Both the position numbers and the translations under genes were made by a program. Positions 1 to 8,082 of a DNA stretch of 64,000 nt are shown in pieces. The notes below the pieces were generated by a model, which was not told the DNA's origin, searched no databases, and saw only the letters and a program-made list of their open reading frames with translations. Within the stretch, counting starts at the first letter, position 1. The number at the start of each line of letters is the position of its first letter. This stretch comes from Methanomassiliicoccaceae archaeon UBA71 (GTDB lineage: Archaea > Thermoplasmatota > Thermoplasmata > Methanomassiliicoccales > Methanomethylophilaceae): NCBI GenBank assembly GCA_002504405.1, contig DARO01000005.1, forward strand, positions 248,001 through 312,000, written 5' to 3'.

Positions 1-1348
1 CCTCACCTATGTACTTCTCATGCAGGGTCCTCACGACGTCCACGACCTTGCTCATGGGCACCACGAAGTTAAGCGAGACATCGGACGCCCCCTCGGAGAT
101 CATCTCGACGTTCGCCTCCGCATCCTTGACCGCGGAGAAGATGTCGCCGGAGACGCCGCACTTGTCCAGCAGGTTGTCGCCCACGGCGCAGATGAGCGCC
201 ACGTTGTTCTTGACGTCGATCCTCTCGATGTCCCCTCCGCTGAGGCCGTTCAGCTGCCTCAGCGTGAGCTTGACGTCGTTGTTGTGGACCAGGAAGGCCA
301 CGGTGGACAGCGACGTGGAGATGGAGTAGATGATGACGTTGATCTCGGCGATCTTGTCGATGATCCTAGCGACCATCGCCGGCCGGTACGCGATCTCGGC
401 GGAGCTTATCGTGATTATGGACAGGTCGGTCTTCGCCGCCACGCTCTTCAGGAGGGCGTTCTTGGACTTCCTCAGGTGGTGTATCAGGGTCCCGGGCTCA
501 TCCGGCTTGAACGAGTTCTTGACCTTGAGCGGGATGTGCTTCAGCCTCACGGGCTCGATGGTCCTCGGGTGGAGGACCTTGGCTCCGAAGTACGCGAGTT
601 CCGCGGCCTCGCCGAAGTTCATCTCGTCGATCTTGATGGCGTCGGGGATTATCCTGGGGTCAGCGGACATGAAACCGTCGACGTCGGTCCAGATCTCCAG
701 CATGTCTGCGTCTATTGCGTTCGCGACGACGGCTGCGGAGTAGTCCGAGCCGCCCCTTCCGAAAGTCAGGGGCCTGCCTTCCGAGTTGATCCCGTAGAAT
801 CCCGTGACTATGGGGATGACGCCCATGGCCAGCAGGGGCTTGACCTTCATGGTCATCCCGGACGCGGTGATGAGCAGGTCGGCCGATCCGCTCGTGGGTG
901 CGCCCACCGCGTATATGCCCGCGTCCTCCGATGTGATGGCCACGGACTTCTCCCCCATGTCCCTCAGCACGTATGCCAGCATGAGGGAGGAGAACCTCTC
1001 CCCCTGGGAGGTGAGGGCGTCGACGTAGTACGGGTCGTTCCTGTCCGCGGAGACCGCCTTCTTGAACTTCTCCAGCCTGGAGTCGAACTCCGTCCTGAAC
1101 TCCTCGTAGGTGTCCCCCTCGAACAGCTGCGCGGCAGTCATCAGGTGCTTCTCGGCGAACTGATCCACCACCGTGTCGAGGTTCAACTGCGGGTTCTCCG
1201 CCACGTTGACCAGGAAGTTCGTGATCCCCGACATCGCGGAGACAACCACGACCTTCTCGCCCTCCTTCTGGGCGATGATGTTCGCTACCCTCTTCAGAGC
1301 CTCGGCGGAACCTACGCTGGTCCCTCCGAACTTCATAACCGTGATCAT
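1..1348 (-). CDS. lysC: Aspartate kinase, 3' end cut by the window edge
   Basis: This enzyme phosphorylates aspartate to aspartyl-4-phosphate, the entry step to lysine, threonine and methionine. The reading frame starts at ATG 1348 (an internal ATG at 1336 is also possible) and carries the family N-terminal motif KFGGTSVG, followed by VVVVSAMSGITN. About 449 codons are visible, running into a C-terminal segment (SLNFVVPMSKVVDVV) typical of the second ACT regulatory domain, so only a short tail should be missing. It is co-directional with dapA, which ends 145 bp upstream. The ACT domains suggest feedback control by an amino acid, which is family knowledge rather than something seen here. A weak TATA-like CGTTTAACC lies near 1411-1419. 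Confidence 0.93.
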   Translation of the reverse strand, partial: MITVMKFGGTSVGSAEALKRVANIIAQKEGEKVVVVSAMSGITNFLVNVAENPQLNLDTVVDQFAEKHLMTAAQLFEGDTYEEFRTEFDSRLEKFKKAVSADRNDPYYVDALTSQGERFSSLMLAYVLRDMGEKSVAITSEDAGIYAVGAPTSGSADLLITASGMTMKVKPLLAMGVIPIVTGFYGINSEGRPLTFGRGGSDYSAAVVANAIDADMLEIWTDVDGFMSADPRIIPDAIKIDEMNFGEAAELAYFGAKVLHPRTIEPVRLKHIPLKVKNSFKPDEPGTLIHHLRKSKNALLKSVAAKTDLSIITISSAEIAYRPAMVARIIDKIAEINVIIYSISTSLSTVAFLVHNNDVKLTLRQLNGLSGGDIERIDVKNNVALICAVGDNLLDKCGVSGDIFSAVKDAEANVEMISEGASDVSLNFVVPMSKVVDVVRTLHEKYIGE

Positions 1349-1463
1349 TGTCCGAGCACCTCGTTCATGCTGTGGGCCTTCCGTCCCTGCCCCCCGGCGC
1401 ACTCGCCAGGTTAAACGTGCAGGCGTCCGCTAAGGTATCCATAGAAAAAGCTTTGCGGTCCCT

Positions 1464-1487
1464 CCCCGGGCGCACGCGCCCGGTGGG
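1464..1487 (-). terminator. GC-rich hairpin after dapA
   Basis: Arms CCGGGCG (1466-1472) and CGCCCGG (1477-1483) form a tight hairpin just past the dapA stop. On the minus strand it is followed by a short T-rich stretch (CTTTTTC). This fits termination between dapA and lysC. Archaeal termination mostly needs only the T tract, so the hairpin's role is inferred. Confidence 0.45.
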
Positions 1488-1492
1488 GTTTA

Positions 1493-2371
1493 TCATGCTA
1501 TCCCCAGATCTCTCAGTATGGGGTCTAGCACTTCCCTCCCCTTGTCGGTGAGGGGTGTGAGCGGCAGCCTCGGGCTGCCGTTTCCGTATCCCATGATCCC
1601 CATGACGTACTTTATGGGGATGGGATTGGACTCGCAGAAAAGCGCCCCGAACAGGGGCAGCAGCTTGTTGTGGATGGACTTCGCGATCTCGAACTTGTCC
1701 GACTGGGCGTTGTAGACCATCTCCGAGACCAGGCCGGGGCAGCAGTTGGAGGTGACGGATATAACGCCGTCCGCGCCCATGCTCATCAGGGCGAGGGTAA
1801 TGCTGTCGTCGCCGCTGAGGACCTCGAACCCCTTGGGCCTCCTGGCGATGATGTTCTGGATCTGGGACATGTTCCCGCTGGCCTCCTTGACGCCGACGAT
1901 CCCCTCCAGCTCGGCGAGCCTGAGGAGGGTGTCCACGTTGATGTTTGAGCCGGTCCTCCCGGGGATGTTGTAGACTATGATCGGGATGTCGATGGCGTTC
2001 TCGATCGCCTGATAGTGAAGCACTATGCCTTCCTGAGTAGGCTTGACGTAGTACGGTGAAATGGACAGGATTCCGTCCGCGCCGAGGTCCTCTGCGCTCT
2101 TGCTGAGCATGACGGCTTCCGATGTGCAGTTGCTTCCTGCTCCCGCGAGGACCTTCGCCTTCTTCGCCTCGTCGATGACGATGCTGATGACCTTGAGGTG
2201 CTCCTCGTGGCTCAGCATGGCGGATTCGCCCGTCGACCCGCATGGTATCAGGGTGTTGACCCCGTTCTCCTCCTGGAAGTTGACAAGCCTTCTGAGGGCG
2301 TCCTCATCCACTTCTCCGTACTTCGTGAACGGTGTGATAAGCGCGGTTCCAGTTCCTGCGAACATGCTCAT
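1493..2371 (-). CDS. dapA: 4-hydroxy-tetrahydrodipicolinate synthase
   Basis: This is a class I aldolase of the NAL/DHDPS family that condenses pyruvate with aspartate-4-semialdehyde in lysine biosynthesis. The protein has 292 residues, the normal length for the family. It shows the pyruvate-binding GSTGE motif (residues 45-49), the catalytic tyrosine in YNIPGRTG (Tyr134), and the Schiff-base lysine in GVKEASG (Lys162). Its start overlaps the last codons of the upstream Lrp-family gene by 4 bp (ATGA), so the two are cotranscribed and translationally coupled. Together with the aspartate kinase downstream this forms a lysine-pathway block. Other members of the family cleave sialic acid or 2-keto-3-deoxy sugars, but the pathway neighbours support DapA. 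Confidence 0.95.
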   Translation of the reverse strand: MSMFAGTGTALITPFTKYGEVDEDALRRLVNFQEENGVNTLIPCGSTGESAMLSHEEHLKVISIVIDEAKKAKVLAGAGSNCTSEAVMLSKSAEDLGADGILSISPYYVKPTQEGIVLHYQAIENAIDIPIIVYNIPGRTGSNINVDTLLRLAELEGIVGVKEASGNMSQIQNIIARRPKGFEVLSGDDSITLALMSMGADGVISVTSNCCPGLVSEMVYNAQSDKFEIAKSIHNKLLPLFGALFCESNPIPIKYVMGIMGYGNGSPRLPLTPLTDKGREVLDPILRDLGIA

Positions 2372-2790
2372 GCCTCCCCGAAATGCTCCTTTAGTATAAG
2401 GCGGGTCCTGGTGCTGAGGATGTTGTCGTAGCGTCTGACCCTCTCTATGATGTCGTTGAGGTGCTGCGATGATTCCACATCCACGATGGCTATGATGTCC
2501 TGGTCGCCAGTGACCTCGAAGACCTCCGTCACGCCGTCGTAGCTGGCGAGCTCGTTGGCGATTTCCTGGGTGTCGGTGTTGACGTCGATCCTGATTTCGA
2601 CCAGCGCTTTGACGTTGCGCGAGCTGGTCTTTATCGTGAAACCGCGGATGATGCCCTCTTCGGTCATCCTGTGGACCCTACTGCGCACGGTGCCTTCGGA
2701 GACGCCCAGCTGACTGGCAATCTCCACAAACGGGCACCTGGAGTCCTTCTTCATGATCTCGATGATCCTCTTGTCCAGGTTGTCTATCAT
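2368..2790 (-). CDS. Lrp/AsnC-family transcriptional regulator (LysM-like)
   Basis: A 140-residue protein with an N-terminal winged helix-turn-helix (about residues 4-50, including a recognition helix in SEGTVRSRVHRM) and a C-terminal RAM/AsnC ligand-binding domain (about 65-138, with the glycine-containing VTGDQDII turn). Such proteins form octamers and respond to amino acids. Its overlap with dapA suggests lysine or an intermediate as the effector, by analogy with Sulfolobus LysM. The upstream region holds a TATA box and two copies of a GCGGATTCCGC palindrome that could be its own operators. The family assignment is firm; the target and effector are inferred. Confidence 0.9.
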   Translation of the reverse strand: MIDNLDKRIIEIMKKDSRCPFVEIASQLGVSEGTVRSRVHRMTEEGIIRGFTIKTSSRNVKALVEIRIDVNTDTQEIANELASYDGVTEVFEVTGDQDIIAIVDVESSQHLNDIIERVRRYDNILSTRTRLILKEHFGEA

Positions 2791-2831
2791 AGAATCCGCT
2801 CCCTCAGCCTATATGGCTGGATTCTTATTGT

Positions 2832-2842
2832 GTTATATAAAT
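2832..2842 (-). promoter_or_regulatory. TATA box for the lrp-dapA operon
   Basis: On the minus strand the sequence TTTATATAACA lies about 47 bp upstream of the lrp ATG at 2790. It is an AT-rich island in GC-rich DNA and matches archaeal box A. Transcription should start about 25 bp downstream, leaving a short leader. Confidence 0.55.
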
Positions 2843-2858
2843 TGTGGGGATTCGTTGC

Positions 2859-2891
2859 CCCATGGGCGGATTCCGCAAACCCGCCCATGGG
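2859..2891 (-). promoter_or_regulatory. Inverted repeat upstream of lrp
   Basis: Arms CCCATGGGCGG (2859-2869) and CCGCCCATGGG (2881-2891) are perfect 11-bp inverted repeats around an 11-nt spacer. The repeat lies just upstream of the lrp TATA box and downstream of the MscS gene, so it could be an operator, a terminator for the upstream gene, or both. The left arm overlaps the palindrome GCGGATTCCGC (2866-2876). Confidence 0.5.
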
Positions 2892-2913
2892 AATGGGGGA
2901 AATAGTTTCACCG

Positions 2914-2932
2914 TTCTGCGGATTCCGCAGAA
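2914..2932. promoter_or_regulatory. Palindrome TTCTGCGGATTCCGCAGAA
   Basis: A near-perfect 9+1+9 palindrome that ends 3 bp before the MscS stop codon at 2936. Its core GCGGATTCCGC (2918-2928) repeats the core at 2866-2876, with the two copies 52 bp apart, close to five helical turns. This is consistent with a cooperatively bound regulator, plausibly the adjacent Lrp-family protein. It could also serve as a terminator stem for the MscS gene. Confidence 0.5.
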
Positions 2933-2935
2933 TCA

Positions 2936-4552
2936 TCAATCGTCCGTGTCGTCGGGCCTTCTCTTCCCATCGCAGGTGCTCAGCACGTCCAGCTGCAGCC
3001 TGTTGTACGGGATCTCGATTCCGTTGTCGAGGAACAGCTTGTAGATTATCTCCCTGATCTGGCCGGCGTAGTGGGCGCTGTTGTCGTAATCGTCCACGAA
3101 GCAAGCGAGCCTGTACTCGATCCCGGAGGCCTGGAAATTTGTCAGCCTGGTGCCGGGCGGCGTGCAGGTCCCGTCCTTGACGACATGGGGGTGCATCTTG
3201 GCCGCCTTTATCATGAGCTCCTTGGCGAGGGTCAGGTTGGCGTCGTACGCTATCGTCACGTAGATGAATATCCTGGTGTTCGACGTGTCCCTGGTGAAGT
3301 TCACGATCGTTCCGGATGTGACCACGTTGTTGGGTATGGTCACGATCTGGTCCATGTCCCAGTTGTCGAACTCGGTGAACATGAGCCTGACCTTCCTGAC
3401 GATGTACGTCTCCGTCCCTATCTTCACGAAGTCTCTCTTTTTGAACGGCCTCGTGGAGAGCAGCACTATGCCGCTGAAGAACTGGTTCAGCATCTGCTGC
3501 GCACCGAACGTTATCCCGAGTGTGACGACTCCGGCGCTGACCATTATCCCTGCCAGGTCGACCCCGAAGGCCGACAGGATGATCGCCACCCCTACGACCG
3601 AGATCAGGAGCTTCCCGAGCATCTTGAAAAGGGGTATCAGGGACGTGTCCACGCCTTCCACCTCTATGGTGTCGTCAATGCCCTTGATGATGGCCGTGAT
3701 GAGGAACACGTAGATCTGCCAGCATATCATCGCGCCCACCAGCACGTAGAGGACCGTGGACAGGGTGGACAGCATGCTCATGATCTCCGAGTTCGCGCCG
3801 AGTATGGAGAAGCACTCGTTCACTGCCACTATGAACATCAGGAGCGACACGGTCTTCGTCAGTGTCTTCGTGAGGACCTTCTTCTCCTCGGGGGTCTTGC
3901 GGGAGCCGACGATCCTGCCGAACAGGGGGATGAATATGTGGCAGACCACGATCGTCGCCAGTATCCATGCGACCATGGTGACTATGGCGGTCACCCACGG
4001 GCTGTTCAGAGGGTCAGGCAGGGTGTTGGGGAGGATGCCGAAGAACTTGTTGTAGGCGTCTCCCGGGGCGAAGTAGGAGGTGACACCGATGGTAACGGGG
4101 ACTGAGATCTGAATGACGTCGTCCTCCGTCTGGCTGGATACGTCCACTATGGTGAGGACGATGTCGCCCTCGAATCTGAGGTTGTCGGATAGGCGGTCGA
4201 CCGAGAATGTGACGGTGATCTCCGCGATGTTCCTGCCGGAACCGCTCGGGCCAAGCAGGCTTCCCGAGCTGTCCCCGATCTTGATCGACGAGGATGAGCT
4301 CACCTTGCTACCGGATACGTCCGATACATTGATGTTCAGATTCTTGTCCGAATTGTTGGTGACGAATATCGTCACGGTCGTGGTCTCACCGCTGTACATG
4401 GTGAGGTCGATGCTCTGCAGGCCGTCGCCCGTCTTGACGACGACATCGTCCTGTGACAGAGTGTCGTCCGCATCTGCTGATGGCAGGCACGGGACCGCCA
4501 TGGCGAACAGCAGGGCGATGACCAGAACAACCGTCATCCTCCTGGAGATCAT
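2936..4552 (-). CDS. MscS-family mechanosensitive channel with extracytoplasmic N-terminal domain
   Basis: A small-conductance mechanosensitive channel that would release solutes under hypo-osmotic shock. From ATG 4552 the protein has 538 residues. An N-terminal hydrophobic signal (about residues 7-25) is followed by about 140 residues of Ser/Thr- and Val-rich beta sequence, probably extracellular. Several membrane helices come next, then the MscS pore helix with its Gly/Ala pattern (VSAGVVTLGITFGAQQM) and a C-terminal beta/alpha domain ending in RLQLDVL. The start at 4552 is preferred over the upstream GTG at 4570, because the TATA box centred near 4580 places the transcript start close to 4552. 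The large extracellular domain is the odd part; MscS pores usually lack it. Confidence 0.85.
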   Translation of the reverse strand: MISRRMTVVLVIALLFAMAVPCLPSADADDTLSQDDVVVKTGDGLQSIDLTMYSGETTTVTIFVTNNSDKNLNINVSDVSGSKVSSSSSIKIGDSSGSLLGPSGSGRNIAEITVTFSVDRLSDNLRFEGDIVLTIVDVSSQTEDDVIQISVPVTIGVTSYFAPGDAYNKFFGILPNTLPDPLNSPWVTAIVTMVAWILATIVVCHIFIPLFGRIVGSRKTPEEKKVLTKTLTKTVSLLMFIVAVNECFSILGANSEIMSMLSTLSTVLYVLVGAMICWQIYVFLITAIIKGIDDTIEVEGVDTSLIPLFKMLGKLLISVVGVAIILSAFGVDLAGIMVSAGVVTLGITFGAQQMLNQFFSGIVLLSTRPFKKRDFVKIGTETYIVRKVRLMFTEFDNWDMDQIVTIPNNVVTSGTIVNFTRDTSNTRIFIYVTIAYDANLTLAKELMIKAAKMHPHVVKDGTCTPPGTRLTNFQASGIEYRLACFVDDYDNSAHYAGQIREIIYKLFLDNGIEIPYNRLQLDVLSTCDGKRRPDDTDD

Positions 4553-4572
4553 GTAATTTCGTATTTGCACGT

Positions 4573-4583
4573 ACTATTTAAAT
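4573..4583. promoter_or_regulatory. Shared divergent TATA box (mscS-like / A24 peptidase)
   Basis: The near-symmetric sequence TATTTAAAT lies about 27 bp from both ATG 4552 (minus) and ATG 4605 (plus). One AT-rich element could therefore serve both leaderless transcripts. Confidence 0.5.
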
Positions 4584-4604
4584 GAAACATAAGATAGCAC
4601 AACT

Positions 4605-5444
4605 ATGGAGGGAAACCTCGTCATCGCTTGGGTCATCATCCCGTTGGCGGTCATGCTTTCCGCCGCCATTCACGATGCCCGTTCGAGGGAGGTCCCGGAC
4701 TGGCACTGGATGGCACTGGGGGTCTCCGGTGCCGTACTCGGCGCCCTGTCGTCGGATGGCTTCTGGGGTTCGAGGATGCTCGTGGCCGCAGGCTCCCTTG
4801 TTCTTGTAGCGTATATGCTCGATGAGAGGATCTCGGGGGTCAGGGCGGCTCCGGTCGCGTTGTCCGCAGTATGCATGTTCGTCGCAGCGTACGCCCTGTC
4901 ACCATCGGATTACACGATAGGTGGGCTGACCGTCCCCGTCATGTTCCTTCTGTTCTACCTGATGTACCGTGCCAGGCTCCTGAGGGGCGGTGCCGATGCC
5001 AAGTGCATGATGTCCCTGGCGATAGCGTTCCCGGTTTACCCGGAATGGGGCCCCGTCCCCCTGGTGTGGTCGCCCTCCTCCCCCGAATCGGTCGTCCTCA
5101 ACCCGTCGGTGGCGATCCTGGTCGTCGGCCTGCTGATGTCCCTGGCGTCTCTGGCATGGACGGTGCCCAGGTCCCTGGGAGATGGTTGCGGGCTCACTTC
5201 GTACAGGATGCCCATAGCCCATGCCAGAACCGGCTTCGTGTGGCCGGTGGAGCGCATGGAAGGTGGGACGAGGGTCCGTTGCGGCGCATCCGATGACAAG
5301 GATCGCATCCTGGACGATCTGGAGGACGCAGGGTTCTCGGACGTGGCAGTGACTCCGATGATACCATTCGTGGTCCCGCTGGCCGCGGCGGCATACCTGG
5401 TGCTTCTGCTGGGTAACCCGCTATTCGCATTGGTCACGGTATGA
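4605..5444 (+). CDS. A24-family prepilin/preflagellin (archaellin) peptidase
   Basis: A membrane aspartic protease that would cleave class III signal peptides of type IV pilins or archaellins. The 279-residue protein has the two A24 aspartate motifs: one near the N terminus (HDARSREVPDW, around residue 24) and GGADAK around residue 130. Multiple hydrophobic helices flank them. The C terminus carries an extra soluble loop before a final membrane helix, making it longer than bacterial TadV/PilD cores. No pilin or archaellin genes are adjacent, so its substrates are not visible here. It overlaps the convergent amrS gene by 11 bp. Confidence 0.85.
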   Translation: MEGNLVIAWVIIPLAVMLSAAIHDARSREVPDWHWMALGVSGAVLGALSSDGFWGSRMLVAAGSLVLVAYMLDERISGVRAAPVALSAVCMFVAAYALSPSDYTIGGLTVPVMFLLFYLMYRARLLRGGADAKCMMSLAIAFPVYPEWGPVPLVWSPSSPESVVLNPSVAILVVGLLMSLASLAWTVPRSLGDGCGLTSYRMPIAHARTGFVWPVERMEGGTRVRCGASDDKDRILDDLEDAGFSDVAVTPMIPFVVPLAAAAYLVLLLGNPLFALVTV

Positions 5445-6444
5445 TGTTCAGCCTGCGCCCGCATGATGCGCACCTGTCGCCGTCAAGGGCGGCCACCTCG
5501 ACCAGGTATCCGAGGCGGTTTATGACGGCCGTCCCGCAATCGGGGCAGTATGTGTCGTCGGCGCTGTCTGTCAGGGTGTTGCCGACATAGACGTAGTTGA
5601 GCCCGCAGGAGATCCCGATGTCCCTGCATTCGAGGACGGTCTCGACTGGCGTCCACTGAACGTCGACCATCTCGTTGTCCGGATGGAACCTGCTGAAGTG
5701 CACGGGCACGTCCTCGGACAGCTCGTCCCTCACCCATGTGCAGAAATCGCGGATCTCGTCCTTTGAGTCGTTGTACCCGGGGATCACTAGGTATGTCAGC
5801 TCGAGGTGAACCCCCTCTTCGAACACTATTCTGGCGGATTCCAAGACATCGTCCAGGTGCGCACCGCATATCTCGGTGTAGAAGCTGTCCGTGAATCCCT
5901 TGATGTCGATGTTGGCGGCCTCGGCCACGCCGCAGAGGTCCCTCAGGGGCTTCTCGCAGATGAGTCCGTTGGAAACCAGGACCAGATGCAGATCGGGCGC
6001 CGATTCCATTACGTCCATGATGTACTCGTACCAGATCATCGGCTCGTTGTACGTGAATGCTATGATGTCCAGGCGCTCCTTGCGGCAGATATTCGTCAGG
6101 TCCTCGGGGGACATGTACGTGGTGCGCTTCCTGCCGGACTGGAGCATGGAGATGGCGTAGTTCTGGCAGTGCCTGCACCTCATGTTGCATCCGACGCTGC
6201 CCACTGAGAAGCACCGGGACCCCGGCTTGTAGTTGTAGAGGGGCTTCTTCTCTATCGGGTCTACGCACAGGGAAGAGACCTTCCCGTAGGTGGTGGCCAC
6301 GAGCATGTCCTCATCCGCCCTGCGAGCCCCGCATCTTCCGAACTGCCCCGGCTTTAGCCTGCAGCGGTGGGGGCACAGTCCGCAGACGAACCCATCCTCG
6401 GTGCGCTCGTAGTACCTCGCCTCGAAGCGCTCGGTATTCGCCAA
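5434..6444 (-). CDS. amrS: AmmeMemoRadiSam-system radical SAM enzyme
   Basis: A 336-residue radical SAM protein of the AmrS/PflA-like family that accompanies AMMECR1 and Memo proteins in archaea; its reaction is not settled. It has an N-terminal zinc-like cluster (CGLCPHRC, residues 21-28), then the radical SAM motif CNMRCRHC with cysteines at 86, 90 and 93. A C-terminal zinc-ribbon follows (CPDCGTAV ... CASCGRRL). The start at 6444 fits the conserved N terminus (ARYYERTEDGFVCGLCPHRC). Consequently the gene overlaps the end of thiL by 134 nt in another frame. The partners AMMECR1 and Memo are not in this window. Confidence 0.9.
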   Translation of the reverse strand: MANTERFEARYYERTEDGFVCGLCPHRCRLKPGQFGRCGARRADEDMLVATTYGKVSSLCVDPIEKKPLYNYKPGSRCFSVGSVGCNMRCRHCQNYAISMLQSGRKRTTYMSPEDLTNICRKERLDIIAFTYNEPMIWYEYIMDVMESAPDLHLVLVSNGLICEKPLRDLCGVAEAANIDIKGFTDSFYTEICGAHLDDVLESARIVFEEGVHLELTYLVIPGYNDSKDEIRDFCTWVRDELSEDVPVHFSRFHPDNEMVDVQWTPVETVLECRDIGISCGLNYVYVGNTLTDSADDTYCPDCGTAVINRLGYLVEVAALDGDRCASCGRRLNIIP

Positions 6445-7363
6445 AGGGGATCACCGTCCTGCTACCGTCATCGTTGAGGTGGGCGCCCTCTGAATCGTTC
6501 ACGATCCCTATGATCGAGAACTCGACCTCGGCGTCGTACAGCCTGTCGAGGCGCTCCTTGTCTGCCGTGAACAGCAGCTCGTACTCGCCGCCCCACCCCA
6601 GGAGGAGGTCGCTGACCGGCTTCCCGGACAGCTCAGCCATCTCGTCCACCCATGGCCCGCGGGGTATGAAGCTAAGCTCCACGTCGATACCGACTCCCGA
6701 TGACGCGCATATCGTGTTCAGCGCGGTACCCAGGCCATCGGACAGGTCCATGCAGGACGTGACCGCCCCGCTGGCCGCCATCGCGGCACCCTCCGCCACG
6801 CGCGGAATCGGGAGATACAGCGCCTCCCGGGCTTCGGGGGCATCAACCCCGTGCTCCAGGGAGATGAACGCCGCCGCAGGGGAGCCCATCGCCCCCGTCA
6901 CCGCGACTATGTCCCCTGGTCTGGCGCCGGACCTCAGCATCGGCGCCCTCCCGTCCATGCTGCCAAGGGCGGTTCCGGCGACGATGCCCGGTCCGGGCTT
7001 GGTGTCACCCCCGAGTATCCCGGTCCCGCAGAATTCGGCGCATTGATCTATCCCGCTCATGATGTCGTATGCCGCCTGGGCATTGAGGTCCTGCGGCAGG
7101 GCGAGCGCGGCGAGGAATCCCGTGGGCCTCGCGCCCATGGCGGCCAGGTCGCTGAAGTTCACGGCCGCCGCGTACCATCCGAACTGCTCATAGGTCATCC
7201 CTGCCGGGAAGTGCCTGTCGAACGTAACGATGTCCGAGGTGACAACGATGCCGCCGGCAAGGACGGCCGCGTCGTCCCCGGGGCCGACGATGCCCTCGGT
7301 CTTAATGAAACTCCTGAAATCCTCAATGAGGCGCCTCTCGCCCAAGTCGCCGATCCTGGCCAT
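6311..7363 (-). CDS. thiL: Thiamine-monophosphate kinase
   Basis: An ATP-dependent kinase that converts thiamine monophosphate to thiamine pyrophosphate. The 350-residue protein starts MARIGDLGERRLIEDF, the usual ThiL opening. It has GPGDDAAVL, the nucleotide/metal loop (about residues 30-38), GGDTKPGPG and MDLSDGLGTAL, all hallmark motifs of the PurM/ThiL fold. The start at ATG 7363 was chosen because a TATA element lies about 27 bp upstream; the frame stays open to 7528 but lacks family similarity there. The C terminus (after VIPFGEYRALRG) runs 134 nt into amrS in a different frame, and the last 40 or so residues are not typical of ThiL. Confidence 0.9.
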   Translation of the reverse strand: MARIGDLGERRLIEDFRSFIKTEGIVGPGDDAAVLAGGIVVTSDIVTFDRHFPAGMTYEQFGWYAAAVNFSDLAAMGARPTGFLAALALPQDLNAQAAYDIMSGIDQCAEFCGTGILGGDTKPGPGIVAGTALGSMDGRAPMLRSGARPGDIVAVTGAMGSPAAAFISLEHGVDAPEAREALYLPIPRVAEGAAMAASGAVTSCMDLSDGLGTALNTICASSGVGIDVELSFIPRGPWVDEMAELSGKPVSDLLLGWGGEYELLFTADKERLDRLYDAEVEFSIIGIVNDSEGAHLNDDGSRTVIPFGEYRALRGEVLRAHRGWVRLRTVPPPLQAKAGAVRKMRGSQGG

Positions 7364-7384
7364 CGGTATCTTCAGGGGTTTATC

Positions 7385-7395
7385 CGATTTAAAGC
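7385..7395 (-). promoter_or_regulatory. TATA box for thiL
   Basis: Minus-strand CTTTAAATCGG is centred about 27 bp upstream of ATG 7363, implying a leaderless thiL transcript and supporting that start choice. Confidence 0.5.
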
Positions 7396-7436
7396 AGATT
7401 GCACCGATCGCGGGATGTCCGAGCAACCCTTCTACC

Positions 7437-7446
7437 GTTTTATATC
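7437..7446 (+). promoter_or_regulatory. TATA box for the SIMPL gene
   Basis: TTTTATATCG is centred about 28 bp upstream of ATG 7470, again fitting a leaderless transcript. It supports ATG 7470 over earlier in-frame codons. Confidence 0.55.
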
Positions 7447-7469
7447 GTACGTTTCCGATTCGCTCCCTC

Positions 7470-8081
7470 ATGGAAAGATCTCTCACGGTTGTTGGCCGCG
7501 GCTCCGTGCGCGTCCATCCCGACATCATAATGGTGGAGGGAAGGATAGGGGGCGTTATGCCGGATTACGACTCCGCTGTGTCCGCCTCCGCATCGGCGGT
7601 ATCCTCATTGAGGAAAGCCGTAGGCGAAGCTGGGTTCGACATGGACGATTTGAAGACGACATCCGTCTCCGTCGAGATGAGGTACGAGAATGACGAGGGC
7701 GGCCATGAGCGGTTCGTCGGCTACGAGTACTCCCACGGGCTTTCCATAACCGAGGCTTCGGACTCGGACTCCGTGGGACGTCTCCTGGCGGCGATCGTGT
7801 CGTGCGAAAGCGCCCCGAGGTTCCGCATGAGCTACGCAGTCCGCGACAGCACGGAGGCGGAGGCCGGTGCAAGGGCTGCGGCAGTGAAGGATGCGAAGGC
7901 GAAGGCAAGGGAGCTCGCCAATGCAGCCGGCGTCAAGCTGGGGGACCTGCTCTCAATATCATACGGTGCGGGGGACGTTCCGTATGCAGGGGCCAGGATG
8001 ATGTCCTCCGTGTACATGGACGCGGTCCCAGAGGACGTGGAGTTCACAGAGAGCGTAACCGTTCGCTGGGAGATCGAGTGA
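7470..8081 (+). CDS. SIMPL domain-containing protein (DUF541)
   Basis: A 203-residue protein starting MERSLTVVGRGSVRVHPDI, the typical opening of the SIMPL/DUF541 family (oxidative-stress-defence proteins such as BP26/OMP28 in bacteria). A central coiled helical stretch (RAAAVKDAKAKARELANAAG, a family hallmark) is followed by a short beta-rich end. No signal peptide is seen, so it is probably cytoplasmic here. It sits 1 bp before the next gene, whose product is membrane-bound, and could be cotranscribed with it. The molecular function of the family is unknown. Confidence 0.85.
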   Translation: MERSLTVVGRGSVRVHPDIIMVEGRIGGVMPDYDSAVSASASAVSSLRKAVGEAGFDMDDLKTTSVSVEMRYENDEGGHERFVGYEYSHGLSITEASDSDSVGRLLAAIVSCESAPRFRMSYAVRDSTEAEAGARAAAVKDAKAKARELANAAGVKLGDLLSISYGAGDVPYAGARMMSSVYMDAVPEDVEFTESVTVRWEIE

Positions 8082-8082
8082 G

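Noticed and set aside
20..1414. 464-codon plus-strand frame opposite the aspartate kinase
   Set aside because: It lies fully over the kinase and shows no domain; antisense shadow typical of GC-rich DNA.
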